A stretch of 64,000 nt of DNA, from positions 62,001 through 126,000 of the forward strand of contig CAKRES010000003.1 in the NCBI GenBank assembly GCA_934317845.1. The letters are read 5' to 3'. Positions 51,277-59,754 of this stretch are shown one piece after another. The first letter of the stretch is position 1, and each line of letters starts with the position of its first letter. Under the pieces are notes generated by a model. It saw nothing but the letters and a program-made list of their open reading frames with translations, ran no database searches and was not told the origin of the DNA. A program made the position numbers and the translations under genes. Origin of the DNA: an uncultured Lachnospiraceae bacterium. Lineage in GTDB: Bacteria; Bacillota; Clostridia; Lachnospirales; Lachnospiraceae.

Positions 51277-52556
51277 AACGATTATATATAGAATGTGACA
51301 GCGGGATCAGCGGAGATATGTTTGTGGCAGCTTTGCTCGATCTGGGTGGAGATTTTCAAAGGCTGGAACAAGTATTAGAGAGTCTCCCGCTTACCGGGTA
51401 CCGGGTAGAAGCAAAGGAAGTACAAAAAAGTGCGATCCGTGCGATGGATTTTTCTGTGTTGTTAGACGAATCCTATGAAAATCATGATCATGATATATCC
51501 TATTTATTTCCCGGGCAGGAAGAGTGTAATGAAACTCCGGTACATGAACGTACGCATGACCATACACATGCAGTTTCAGAATATGGCGAGCATATCCATG
51601 TTCACCGGGGGTTTTTGGATGTGAAACAGATCATTGAAGCAGGTAGTTTAACGGATCGGGCAAAGGAGCTTTCGTTAAAGGTATTTGAGGTGCTTGCCCG
51701 GGCGGAGGCAAAGGCGCATGGTGTTTCAGTGGAAGAGGTACATTTTCATGAAGTGGGTGCAGTGGATTCTATTGTTGACATTGTATCGGCTGCCGTGCTC
51801 ATGGATCAGCTTGCGATCGGGGAGGTTGTGATCCCGTCTCTGACAGAGGGGTGTGGAACCGTGCGGTGTGCACATGGGCTTCTTCCGATTCCGGTTCCTG
51901 CCGTGTTACATATATTGGAGCAGTATCAGATCCCGGTTACGATCACACAGAGAAAAGCGGAGCTGATCACACCGACGGGAGCAGCGATCACGGCGGCGTT
52001 TTGTACCGGACATACACTGCCGGAGAAAATGAAGATCACGAAAGTCGGAGTGGGAGCAGGGAAGCGTGCGTATGATCCGCCAAGCCTGCTGCGTGCCATG
52101 CTTTATGAGCCGGAAAAAGAGGAGGAAGAAGACCGCATTGTCAAGCTGGAAACCAATCTGGATGACTGTACGGGGGAGGCTCTGGGCTATGTGATGGAGC
52201 GGCTGTTTGAAGCAGGAGCAAGAGATGTACATTATATCCCGGTATATATGAAGAAAAATCGTCCGGGGTATCAGCTTAATGTGATCTGTGAAACGAGTGC
52301 CGTAGAAACATTGGAACGGATCATATTTGAAGAAACGACCACTATCGGTATCCGAAGAGTAGAAATGTCGCGCACGATTTTATCCCGCCATATGGATACG
52401 GTCATGACGTCACTCGGGGAGGTAGCGGTGAAAGAGGTTAGAGTGGGGGGAAAAAGGCGGAGGTATCCGGAATACGAAAGTATCCGTGCAATCTGTGAAA
52501 AAGAAGGCTGCTCCTATCAGGAGGTTTATGATATTGTGAGAAGGGAGCTTTTTTAA
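51273..52556 (+). CDS. larC: Nickel insertion protein LarC (single uninterrupted frame)
   Basis: Inserts nickel into the pincer cofactor, consuming CTP. The protein is 427 residues. The N-terminus (YIECDSGISGDMFVAALLDLG) is diagnostic. A His-rich stretch at residues ~70-112 (NHDHDI; ERTHDHTHAV; EHIHVH) is a likely nickel-binding loop. FHEVGAVDSIVDIVSAA and ELITPTGAAI follow, and the C-terminal LarC2 part has ETNLDDCTGEALGYVMERL and KKNRPGYQL. In Lactobacillus the two halves are joined by programmed frameshifting; here they are continuous. It starts at GTG behind GGAGG. Confidence 0.96.
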   Translation: MKRLYIECDSGISGDMFVAALLDLGGDFQRLEQVLESLPLTGYRVEAKEVQKSAIRAMDFSVLLDESYENHDHDISYLFPGQEECNETPVHERTHDHTHAVSEYGEHIHVHRGFLDVKQIIEAGSLTDRAKELSLKVFEVLARAEAKAHGVSVEEVHFHEVGAVDSIVDIVSAAVLMDQLAIGEVVIPSLTEGCGTVRCAHGLLPIPVPAVLHILEQYQIPVTITQRKAELITPTGAAITAAFCTGHTLPEKMKITKVGVGAGKRAYDPPSLLRAMLYEPEKEEEEDRIVKLETNLDDCTGEALGYVMERLFEAGARDVHYIPVYMKKNRPGYQLNVICETSAVETLERIIFEETTTIGIRRVEMSRTILSRHMDTVMTSLGEVAVKEVRVGGKRRRYPEYESIRAICEKEGCSYQEVYDIVRRELF

Positions 52557-53357
52557 ATGGAAGAGCTTTTGTGTTATATAAGAAAACTGGCGCAAAAGGA
52601 TATCATGGTCGCATTTTCCGGCGGAGTGGATTCTTCTCTGCTTGTAAAGCTGGCGGTTGAGGAAACGAAAAAACAGGGCAATCGTGTTTATGCAGTGTTG
52701 GTAAAGACTATGCTGCACCCGTTTGCAGAAGAAACTGCGGCGAAAAAGACCTGCGAGGAACTGGGAGCAGTCTTTTTGGTGGAGCAAGTGGATGAATTGG
52801 CAGAAGCCGGAATTGAGGATAATCCCGTGGATCGCTGCTACCACTGCAAAAAAACTATTTTTTTGAAATTACTGAAAATAAAGAAACAGCTGGGGGCGGG
52901 GGTATTGTTAGATGGGACCAACGCCTCTGATCTGTTACAGTATCGTCCCGGCATCCGGGCACTACAGGAACTTCATGTTGTAAGTCCGTTTGCCAGATTT
53001 GGGATTACCAAAGAACAGATCCGCGAGGAGGCTGAAAAGAGGGGGATATCCGTTGCGAATAAACCAGCTATGCCATGTATGGCAACCCGTTTTCCCTATG
53101 GAACTTCCCTTACCTACGAGATGATCCAAAGGGTGGAACAGGCGGAGCAGGAGATCCGCGAACTGGGATTTTATAATGTACGTCTTCGGGTGCATCAGGA
53201 TATTGCGCGTATCGAAGTGGATGTGTGTGATTTAGAAAAAGCTGTTGCTGCCAAAGACCATATCATTGAAATTGCGAATCGATTCGGGTATACTTATGTC
53301 TGCCTGGATCTGATGGGATTTCGATCTGGAAGTATGGACGTGCATATAGCGAAATAG
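52557..53357 (+). CDS. larE: ATP-dependent sulfur transferase LarE (three-Cys type)
   Basis: Adds the two thiocarboxylate sulfurs to the pincer cofactor precursor. The protein is 266 residues. The PP-loop is AFSGGVDSSLL. The active-site Cys region is PAMPCMATRFPYG; in addition a C-x2-C pair is present in VDRCYHCKKTIF. Enzymes with only the first Cys sacrifice it for sulfur, whereas those with all three are proposed to hold a [4Fe-4S] cluster and act catalytically, so this one is probably the latter. The start codon follows the larC stop without a gap. larA, the enzyme using the cofactor, is not in the window. Confidence 0.95.
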   Translation: MEELLCYIRKLAQKDIMVAFSGGVDSSLLVKLAVEETKKQGNRVYAVLVKTMLHPFAEETAAKKTCEELGAVFLVEQVDELAEAGIEDNPVDRCYHCKKTIFLKLLKIKKQLGAGVLLDGTNASDLLQYRPGIRALQELHVVSPFARFGITKEQIREEAEKRGISVANKPAMPCMATRFPYGTSLTYEMIQRVEQAEQEIRELGFYNVRLRVHQDIARIEVDVCDLEKAVAAKDHIIEIANRFGYTYVCLDLMGFRSGSMDVHIAK

Positions 53358-53371
53358 CAGGAGATGTTAGT

Positions 53372-54676
53372 TTGAAGAAAGAAAAGAATGAGAAAAAAAG
53401 AAAAAGATCCGGCAAGGTTGCATGGGACAAGCTGGACAATACAGCCAACTTATTTCCGGTCATTGCCACACAGGAAATGACTAACGTGTACCGCATTTCC
53501 GTTTCATTGAAAGAAAAGGTGGTTCCGGCTTATTTGGAACAGGCATTGGAAAAGGTACTGCCGTGGTTTCGTATTTTCCGGATGCGCCTTCGTGAAGGAT
53601 TTTTCTGGTATTATTTTGAGGAAAATCAGAAAAAGATACCGCGCATTGAACAGGAGCATACCTATCCCGGTATGTATATCAACCGCAGCAGAAACAGAAG
53701 CTACATGTTCCGGGTCAGCTATTATGAAAACCGGATCAATCTGGAGGTGTTTCACGCTCTGACCGATGGCTCCGGGGCAATCCTCTTTTTAAAGGAGCTT
53801 TTGTATCAGTATCTGAGACTTTGTCATCCGGAGCTTTTAGAAGAGGAAAAGGATCAGATCAGTAGTGGGCTGGCACTTGATAAGGAAGACAGCTATGTCA
53901 AGAATTTTAAAAAGGGGCATTCGCGTGTCTATAGCTCGAAGAAAGCGTTTTTGATCGATGGGGAGCAGCTTGCTAAAGGAGAGATAGGAGTAATACATGG
54001 GTATCTTCCGGTAACAGCTTTAAAGGAAGCGTGTCATACGCTTCAGGTGACGATCAATGAGCTTTTGGTCGGAGTGATGACGTATAGCATTTATCGGGAA
54101 TGTCTGTCTGAAGGAGCAGGAAAATATCCGATTGCAGTTTCGGTTCCGGTAAATCTGCGTCCGTTTTATGACTCCTATACCATGAAGAATTTCTTTGCGA
54201 TGGTGAGTGCGCAGTTTGCACCGGAAAAGGAAGAGTATGATTTTACGGAGGTGCTTGCGATCACCACGAAAAGTCTTAGGGAGCAGATCACACCGCAGAA
54301 TCTGAATGATATTTTATCTTATAATGTATCGAATGAAAAAAATCTGGTGCTGCGCTCGGTGCCGCTTTTTATCAAGAAGCTTGTAATGAAACGGGTGTAC
54401 GGGGTATCAGCACGCGCCAGTTCGACGACGATCACAAACATGGGAAATATTACACTAAGAGATGCTTATCAAAAATATGTAGAACACTTTTATGTCACAC
54501 TGTCCATGTCAAAGGGACAAAAGATCAAAGGTGGTGTCTGTTCCTATCAAGGCACCCTTGTCTTTACCTTTAGTTCCGTGCTGGAGGATGTTACTATCCA
54601 GAAGCGTTTCTTCCGAACGCTTCAAAAACTTGGTGTTCCGGTAGCAATAGAAAGTAATGGGGTGTATGATGAATAA
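53372..54676 (+). CDS. Condensation/alcohol-acetyltransferase-like acyltransferase
   Basis: This is a 434-residue CoA-dependent acyltransferase-superfamily protein (BAHD/condensation fold). The catalytic HxxxDG motif is FHALTDGSGAIL (residues ~128-139) and the second-domain motif resembles SVPVNLRPFYDSYTMKNFF. The N-terminal ~15 residues are mostly Lys/Arg. No carrier-protein or adenylation genes are nearby, so a role in lipid or glycolipid acylation is more likely than nonribosomal peptide synthesis. It starts at TTG behind CAGGAG. It overlaps the next gene, forming a three-gene operon 14 bases after larE. Confidence 0.8.
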   Translation: MKKEKNEKKRKRSGKVAWDKLDNTANLFPVIATQEMTNVYRISVSLKEKVVPAYLEQALEKVLPWFRIFRMRLREGFFWYYFEENQKKIPRIEQEHTYPGMYINRSRNRSYMFRVSYYENRINLEVFHALTDGSGAILFLKELLYQYLRLCHPELLEEEKDQISSGLALDKEDSYVKNFKKGHSRVYSSKKAFLIDGEQLAKGEIGVIHGYLPVTALKEACHTLQVTINELLVGVMTYSIYRECLSEGAGKYPIAVSVPVNLRPFYDSYTMKNFFAMVSAQFAPEKEEYDFTEVLAITTKSLREQITPQNLNDILSYNVSNEKNLVLRSVPLFIKKLVMKRVYGVSARASSTTITNMGNITLRDAYQKYVEHFYVTLSMSKGQKIKGGVCSYQGTLVFTFSSVLEDVTIQKRFFRTLQKLGVPVAIESNGVYDE

Positions 54677-55376
54677 ATGTGAACGATGCAATATTTATAT
54701 TATGGATCAAACAACAGTATGCCCACTTTGTAACACAGTGCTGACTGAAGTGACAGAGAAACCGGAGGACAACGTCCTGGCGCAATTTTTTGTACAGCTT
54801 GGACACGGGGCAAAATATCCGGATGTGCGCAGACAAAACCGTATGGTACATCTTTTGATGCGGATCCTTCTGTTTTGTTTTCTGCTTACCGAAGCATTTT
54901 TAGTTTATTTGAATGTGCATTATACCCACGGGATCAAATGGAGCGGGATTACAGGAATTGCAATGCTTTACTTTTATTTTTCCCTGTCCTACTGGATCCG
55001 TCAGGACTCCGGCTATGCTGCCAAGATCGGATTGCAGCTTTTGATCACACTGCTTCTGGTCGTGGGGATTGATTTTTTTATCGGTTTTAAGGGCTGGTCA
55101 CTTAGTATCGCGGCTCCGTCCATTGTAATCTTTGGCGATGCGATTGTTGCGATTCTGATGGCTGCCAACCGTTCTCAGTGGTACAGCTACATTTTACTGT
55201 TATTCTGGCATATGCTGTTAAGCGTTGGTATTATTCTGCTTCGTTTTACCGGACGGCTCCCATCGATGACACTTGCTGTCATCAGTCTGGTGGTTACCAC
55301 TGTTTTTCTGCTTGCCATTACATTGTTCGGAGAGCGTGCATTAAGACGAGAATTAAAAAGAAGATTTCATATATAA
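54666..55376 (+). CDS. Zinc-ribbon membrane protein (DUF6320-like)
   Basis: This is a 236-residue protein. The N-terminal zinc ribbon is CERCNIYIMDQTTVCPLCN (C-x2-C...C-x2-C), followed by ~45 polar residues and about six transmembrane helices covering residues 65-225, then a basic tail (RRELKRRF). The fold has no known activity. The start lies inside the end of the acyltransferase gene. The ordering acyltransferase, this protein, esterase suggests a membrane scaffold or lipid-handling partner, which is inference. The first possible ATG (54666) is used because GGGGTG precedes it. Confidence 0.75.
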   Translation: MMNKCERCNIYIMDQTTVCPLCNTVLTEVTEKPEDNVLAQFFVQLGHGAKYPDVRRQNRMVHLLMRILLFCFLLTEAFLVYLNVHYTHGIKWSGITGIAMLYFYFSLSYWIRQDSGYAAKIGLQLLITLLLVVGIDFFIGFKGWSLSIAAPSIVIFGDAIVAILMAANRSQWYSYILLLFWHMLLSVGIILLRFTGRLPSMTLAVISLVVTTVFLLAITLFGERALRRELKRRFHI

Positions 55377-55388
55377 AAGGAGAACAGG

Positions 55389-56390
55389 ATGAAGAGAAAG
55401 GTAAGCCGCAGAGGACGTTTCGTGGTAAAAGCAGTGAGGATGTCTACGACATTACCCGTGATCGGACCACATATCCAGGATGGAACGTTGCGCAGAAAAA
55501 TGCAGGAGCGGCAGGCGCAGTGGAAGTGTCCTGCTCATTTGGAACTTGTGTCCATTCCTCAAATGAATTATAATATGGAGTGGCTTTGCGTTAAAAAAGA
55601 CAAAGCTATAGAAAAAAAAGAGAACTTTCCGTATGCGGGAGAGTGTGTGATCCTGCAGCTGCATGGCGGCGGTTATGTGGGAAGTCTTTATAATAAGCAT
55701 CGGGATATGGCAGGACTTTACCTGGAGGTTTCCGGTGGTTTTTCAGTGCTCAGTGTAGATTACCGGGTTGCACCGGAACACCCTTTTCCGGCGGCGTTAG
55801 AGGATGCGTATTCTGCCTATGAATGGTTATTGGAACAGGGGTATTCCTCGGAGCACATTTTTTTATGTGGGGATTCTGCCGGAGGTGGGCTGGCACTAAG
55901 TCTTTGTATGTATTTAAGAGATCATAAAAAAGATCTGCCTGCCGGAATTGTAACGATGTCTGCGTGGACTGATCTGACAAAAAGTGGGGAATCCTATGAG
56001 GAGAATTATGAATGCGATCCTCTGTTTGGACGCAGCAAGGATACCTTGATCTACCGCCCGGATTATTATGAGCAGGATCGTGCTGATAATCCTTATGTTT
56101 CTCCTTTGCTTGGCGATTTTGCCGGATTTCCGCCAATGCTGATGCAGGTAGGAGAATATGAAATGCTGTTAAGCGACACGCTTCGGGCTGCGAAAAAAGC
56201 ACAGGAGCAGGGCGTGGAAGTAACTTGTCATGTTTATCCCGGAATGTTTCATGTCTTCCAATATGGAGAGCTTCTTTACCCGGAGGCAAAAGAGGCATGG
56301 GTAGAAGCAGGACATTTTTTACGGGATTGTTATAAAAGAGAAAAAGGTGAAGACGGCAGAAGGCATGAAAGTAGGCAGCAGGGAACGTGA
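55389..56390 (+). CDS. Alpha/beta hydrolase of the hormone-sensitive-lipase family
   Basis: This is a 333-residue esterase/lipase. The oxyanion motif is LHGGGYVGS, the nucleophile elbow is GDSAGGGLAL, an Asp is in the strand before QVGEYEMLLSD and the catalytic His is in YPGMFHVFQ. The N-terminal ~20 residues are basic (MKRKVSRRGRFVVKAVRM) without a signal peptide, so membrane association on the inner face is possible. It sits 12 bases after the zinc-ribbon gene, behind AAGGAGAAC. The last ~10 residues may come from a junction with the remnant described at 56365. Confidence 0.9.
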   Translation: MKRKVSRRGRFVVKAVRMSTTLPVIGPHIQDGTLRRKMQERQAQWKCPAHLELVSIPQMNYNMEWLCVKKDKAIEKKENFPYAGECVILQLHGGGYVGSLYNKHRDMAGLYLEVSGGFSVLSVDYRVAPEHPFPAALEDAYSAYEWLLEQGYSSEHIFLCGDSAGGGLALSLCMYLRDHKKDLPAGIVTMSAWTDLTKSGESYEENYECDPLFGRSKDTLIYRPDYYEQDRADNPYVSPLLGDFAGFPPMLMQVGEYEMLLSDTLRAAKKAQEQGVEVTCHVYPGMFHVFQYGELLYPEAKEAWVEAGHFLRDCYKREKGEDGRRHESRQQGT

Positions 56391-56520
56391 TGTAAAGAAG
56401 AAATACAGAGGAGCAAAGAAAAATTCATGGGGTGATTATGAGATCACAAAGGGAACTTCCAAACTCAGTATTTTAATGAATGACGGTAAAGTTGAGAGTA
56501 TCGAATACACTGCAAAATAA
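56365..56520 (+). pseudogene. C-terminal remnant of a small secreted-protein domain
   Basis: A 51-residue frame reads MKVGSRERDVKKKYRGAKKN and continues to the end SILMNDGKVESIEYTAK. The pattern G-x-K-V-G-S-x-x-x-x-V-K-K-x-Y, then a strand pair ending N-G-K-V-x-S-I-x-Y, is the usual C-terminal module of secreted Lachnospiraceae proteins, normally preceded by ~100-200 residues and a signal peptide. Coding similarity (VKTAEG) extends upstream of the ATG into the hydrolase gene in another frame and there is no clear ribosome binding site, so it is probably a leftover fragment. It may instead be a very small gene. Confidence 0.45.
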
Positions 56521-56540
56521 GAAACAAACATAAACGAATG

Positions 56541-56588
56541 GAACCTTTCATACACTTAGAGTAAACAAGTATGAGAGGTTCTTTTTTT
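56541..56588 (+). terminator. Terminator hairpin containing a sigma-E-like -10 for spoIIID
   Basis: GAACCTTTCATAC (56541-56553) pairs with GTATGAGAGGTTC (56569-56581), one G-U, followed by seven T. CATACACT (56549-56556) matches the sigma-E -10, with ACATAA near the -35 position about 15 bases upstream. RNA from that promoter would start in the loop and escape the hairpin. Confidence 0.65.
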
Positions 56589-56853
56589 GAAGGATTATAT
56601 TGAACAGCGAGCCATTGCGATCGGAAACTATATTTCAGAAACGAAAGCGACGGTACGGCAGGCAGCCAGGCAGTTTGGCGTAAGTAAATCCACCGTACAT
56701 AAAGATCTGATCGACCGCCTTCCGGGACTGGATGAAAGTCTTTATGAGCAGGTGCGGAAGGTGTTAAACATCAACAAATCAGAGCGGCATATCCGAGGGG
56801 GACTTGCCACAAAAAGAAAATATTTAAAGCAGCATGAAAAAAACGACAGATAA
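56587..56853 (+). CDS. spoIIID: Sporulation transcription factor SpoIIID
   Basis: Mother-cell DNA-binding regulator that adjusts sigma-E genes during sporulation. The protein is 88 residues. The helix-turn-helix is TVRQAARQFGVSKSTVHKDL, nearly identical to Bacillus SpoIIID, and the C-terminal basic DNA-contacting helix region is RHIRGGLATKRKYLK. The start is taken as TTG at 56587, since the family begins M-x-DYI-x-x-R; GAGAGG is the only nearby ribosome binding site and lies in the 3' arm of the hairpin. In Bacillus spoIIID is directly upstream of mbl; here one gene separates them. Confidence 0.95.
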   Translation: MKDYIEQRAIAIGNYISETKATVRQAARQFGVSKSTVHKDLIDRLPGLDESLYEQVRKVLNINKSERHIRGGLATKRKYLKQHEKNDR

Positions 56854-56941
56854 ATCAACTTCATGGTGCAAAGAAACGCGAAATATGATATGATTAAAGA
56901 GATTATTTTGGGTTTATATTACGTAGAGATGAGGTGATAGT

Positions 56942-59572
56942 ATGTACAAACAGATCATTGCAAGATATATTGAACTGGTAAAGGAGTTTGACTGTGCCGT
57001 TGCCATTTTTACGGAAGAGGGGAAGATCCACTATCTAAATGAGGAAGCACTGGGCATCTTAGGTGGAAAAGTGATCAATCTGGAACTCCTTCCGGGTCGT
57101 TATGTGGAGAACGAAGATATTTTTGAAAAGCTGGAGCGGGAACGTACAATTTTTGTACATAAAGCACTGTTGAAGGCAGGAACAGAGAAGGTGAAGATCC
57201 GGGGGATGATTCACCTGATCGCAGACCGGGATACAAAAAAACACATTCCGGCAACCTATCTTTTGACTTTTGAAGTGCGCGAGGAGCGGATCTTTGGAAG
57301 TGTGACATTAGAGCGGATCATTGAACATTCCGGCTTTGTGGCATTTCACTGGGTAGCGGTCGATGCCGAGAAGGATATGTGGACCAGCCGTTATGTGTCC
57401 AATTCTGTAGCAAAATTTGGCTATAAGAGAGAAGATTTTTATGATGGCCGGTATGACTGGCAGGCATTTGTCTACGAGGAAGACTGGCCGATCTTAAAGG
57501 CACAGGTGCTGGAAAATATAAAAAAAGGTAAGTTTGAATTTTCCAGACAGTACCGGGTTGTGGCAAAGGACGGACAGGTCATTCCGGTACATGATTATAT
57601 TCATGTTGTGACCGATGCATCCGGTAAGCTTACTGCCTGTGAAGTGGTGATCTTTGACCTTTTGATGGAGACGGAGCGGAATGCGAATCTGCTCCTTTTG
57701 GAAAATGCATTGAACCGAAGCAGTAATACAGTGGTTGTCTGGCAGTATGGTCCGGATAAAATGCACAGAAAACAGGTGCGTTACGTGTCCAGCAATATGG
57801 ATCAGTTTGGGATCCTGCCATCTGCATTGCGCAGCGGAGAGAAGAATTACTACGATTATATTCACAAGGAAGACCGGGAAAAGGTCAAACATGCAGTCGT
57901 GCAGTTTGAACAGAAGGGATATCAGTATCTGTGCCAGGAATACCGCATCATCAATGATGCCGGACAGGAGTTTTATGTCAGAGATGAGAGCAATCTGGTA
58001 AAATTGCCGGGCGGCACCAGATATTTAGAAAGCATTTTAACGGATATAACAGAGGCGAAGCAGCGTGAATTCAGACTTTTGAAACAGCAGGAGCAGTTAG
58101 AGCGCAAGATCCGCTACATTGAGTCAAATGATAATCTGTTAAATGATATGTCGATCGAGGATTTTGTGCCAAAAGATGAACTGCAGGAATTGTTGCATGC
58201 ATTTTCTGTGCTGACCGGAAGCTATAATGCGATCATCGATCTCGATGGAGATCCGATCACATATCCGGATGGCCCGGCGACGAATATGGGATCTTTTTAT
58301 GATATGTTTGAGCGCAGAGAGTATAAGCAGGGGTATTTTAAGCTGAACCGGCAGCTCCGTAAGGAAAAACAGCCGGTAAAGATGACTTTGAAGGAATTTT
58401 CGGAAGAAGAGCTGAAAAAGAAAAAGCATCGGATGGAAGAACTGATCGAGTCTGGTACTCTGATGCAGCTTGTAAAGGCAGCTTCCAAGGAGGAAGAAGC
58501 GTCCACTCCGGGCATTGTGGTGGGATTACCACTGTTTTTGGAGGACAAGCACATTGCTACATGGATCTGCTGCGCATTTACAGAGAAGGAAATGGAGCGC
58601 ATTGATATTTACCTGCCATCATTATGGAGTGTGTGCAAATACATGGCGCAATTTGTATACAGCAATACGATCTCCCAGAAGCAGGCGCAGAAAGCCCGTC
58701 TTTCTGAGGTGCAGACAAGAGAGCTTTTAGAGCGCAGCTCCACGGTTCGTGATATTTTACGCCGTTGTAACGAGACGAACGAGGAGAAAGCACTGGCATA
58801 TGTATTAAAGAAAGTAGGAGAATATTTAAAAATTTCCCGCATTTCTTTATTTAAAGTGCCGGACAAGCGTTCTGACCCTGTCTGTATGTATGAATGGGAT
58901 ACCCCGTCCGGATTTCGAAATGTGGATATCGGAGCAGCGCAAAGTCCACGTTATCTTAAACTGCTTGCCGATACCTTTGCCAAGGATGAGGATGTCGTTT
59001 TAAATGGTGACCGCCTTCCGATACGGGTGCGCAGAGAGTTTAGTGATTCTCACATTCGTGCAGTGGTATCCATGCCGATCCGCACGCTGACAAAGGAACA
59101 GCATTTTATCAATTTTGTGGAGTCGCATTATGAGCGTATCTGGACAGAGGATGAACTTTCTTTTATGCACACGGTTGTCAGTATGCTGCAAGGATTTTTA
59201 CAGCGTATGAAGAGCAGTGTCAATGTGCAGGATGTAAAAGTGATGGAGCGCGAATTTGTAAGCCTTTCCCGCGAATATATTTATATGGTGGATGAGGACA
59301 CGGATGAGGTGCTTTATATCAACCCGCGTCTGGAGGAACTGATCGGCAAAGGACATGTGGGAAAGAAGTGTTACGAGATATTCAAAAAACAATCGATCCA
59401 CTGCATGGATTGTTACAACAAGCGTGGCTGCTGCAGCGAAGTGTGCAATAACCGTTCATATCCGCGGCTGTTTGGCAGACCGATGCGTATCAGACAGCTC
59501 TATGTCAATTATGAAGGCCTGCAGCATGTCAAGATGATACTTATGAGCCCTGAGGATGGAATGAATCAGTAG
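56942..59572 (+). CDS. PAS-PocR-GAF sensor protein without a recognisable output domain
   Basis: This is an 876-residue cytoplasmic protein. Apparent domains: a PAS-like N-terminus (~10-110), two further PAS repeats with PAC-type ends (~125-240 and ~250-380), a coiled coil (~380-405), a PocR-type domain (~410-560; DELQELLHAFSVLTGSYNAI, IDLDGDPITYPDGP), a GAF-like domain (~600-745) and a final PAS with a Cys cluster (CMDCYNKRGCCSEVC, residues ~826-840) that could bind metal or an iron-sulfur cluster. No histidine kinase, GGDEF, EAL or helix-turn-helix part can be seen before the stop. It lies between spoIIID and mbl. The start follows GAGGTGAT. Confidence 0.8.
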   Translation: MYKQIIARYIELVKEFDCAVAIFTEEGKIHYLNEEALGILGGKVINLELLPGRYVENEDIFEKLERERTIFVHKALLKAGTEKVKIRGMIHLIADRDTKKHIPATYLLTFEVREERIFGSVTLERIIEHSGFVAFHWVAVDAEKDMWTSRYVSNSVAKFGYKREDFYDGRYDWQAFVYEEDWPILKAQVLENIKKGKFEFSRQYRVVAKDGQVIPVHDYIHVVTDASGKLTACEVVIFDLLMETERNANLLLLENALNRSSNTVVVWQYGPDKMHRKQVRYVSSNMDQFGILPSALRSGEKNYYDYIHKEDREKVKHAVVQFEQKGYQYLCQEYRIINDAGQEFYVRDESNLVKLPGGTRYLESILTDITEAKQREFRLLKQQEQLERKIRYIESNDNLLNDMSIEDFVPKDELQELLHAFSVLTGSYNAIIDLDGDPITYPDGPATNMGSFYDMFERREYKQGYFKLNRQLRKEKQPVKMTLKEFSEEELKKKKHRMEELIESGTLMQLVKAASKEEEASTPGIVVGLPLFLEDKHIATWICCAFTEKEMERIDIYLPSLWSVCKYMAQFVYSNTISQKQAQKARLSEVQTRELLERSSTVRDILRRCNETNEEKALAYVLKKVGEYLKISRISLFKVPDKRSDPVCMYEWDTPSGFRNVDIGAAQSPRYLKLLADTFAKDEDVVLNGDRLPIRVRREFSDSHIRAVVSMPIRTLTKEQHFINFVESHYERIWTEDELSFMHTVVSMLQGFLQRMKSSVNVQDVKVMEREFVSLSREYIYMVDEDTDEVLYINPRLEELIGKGHVGKKCYEIFKKQSIHCMDCYNKRGCCSEVCNNRSYPRLFGRPMRIRQLYVNYEGLQHVKMILMSPEDGMNQ

Positions 59573-59649
59573 TTTTGTCTGATTTTAGCGAAAAAGAAGC
59601 CGTCCTTTTTAGACAATATGATAATTTTGCGTTTTTTCAGGGAAATAGT

Positions 59650-59677
59650 TTGAATTATTCAAAATTATGTTTATAAT
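59650..59677 (+). promoter_or_regulatory. Promoter of the mbl-flagellar rod operon
   Basis: TTGAAT (59650-59655), a 16-base spacer, consensus TATAAT (59672-59677). It leaves a ~70-nt leader before mbl. Confidence 0.75.
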
Positions 59678-59754
59678 AAGATAGATATTGTATGATTTAA
59701 TATATTATGGAAAAAATGTAACAAAAGACCAATGTATGGCGGAAAGGGGATACT

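Noticed and set aside
52400..52560. Programmed frameshift in larC
   Set aside because: Both halves of LarC lie in one uninterrupted frame, so none is needed.
53372..54676. Nonribosomal peptide synthetase fragment
   Set aside because: The condensation-like HxxxDG motif stands alone, with no adenylation or carrier domains nearby.
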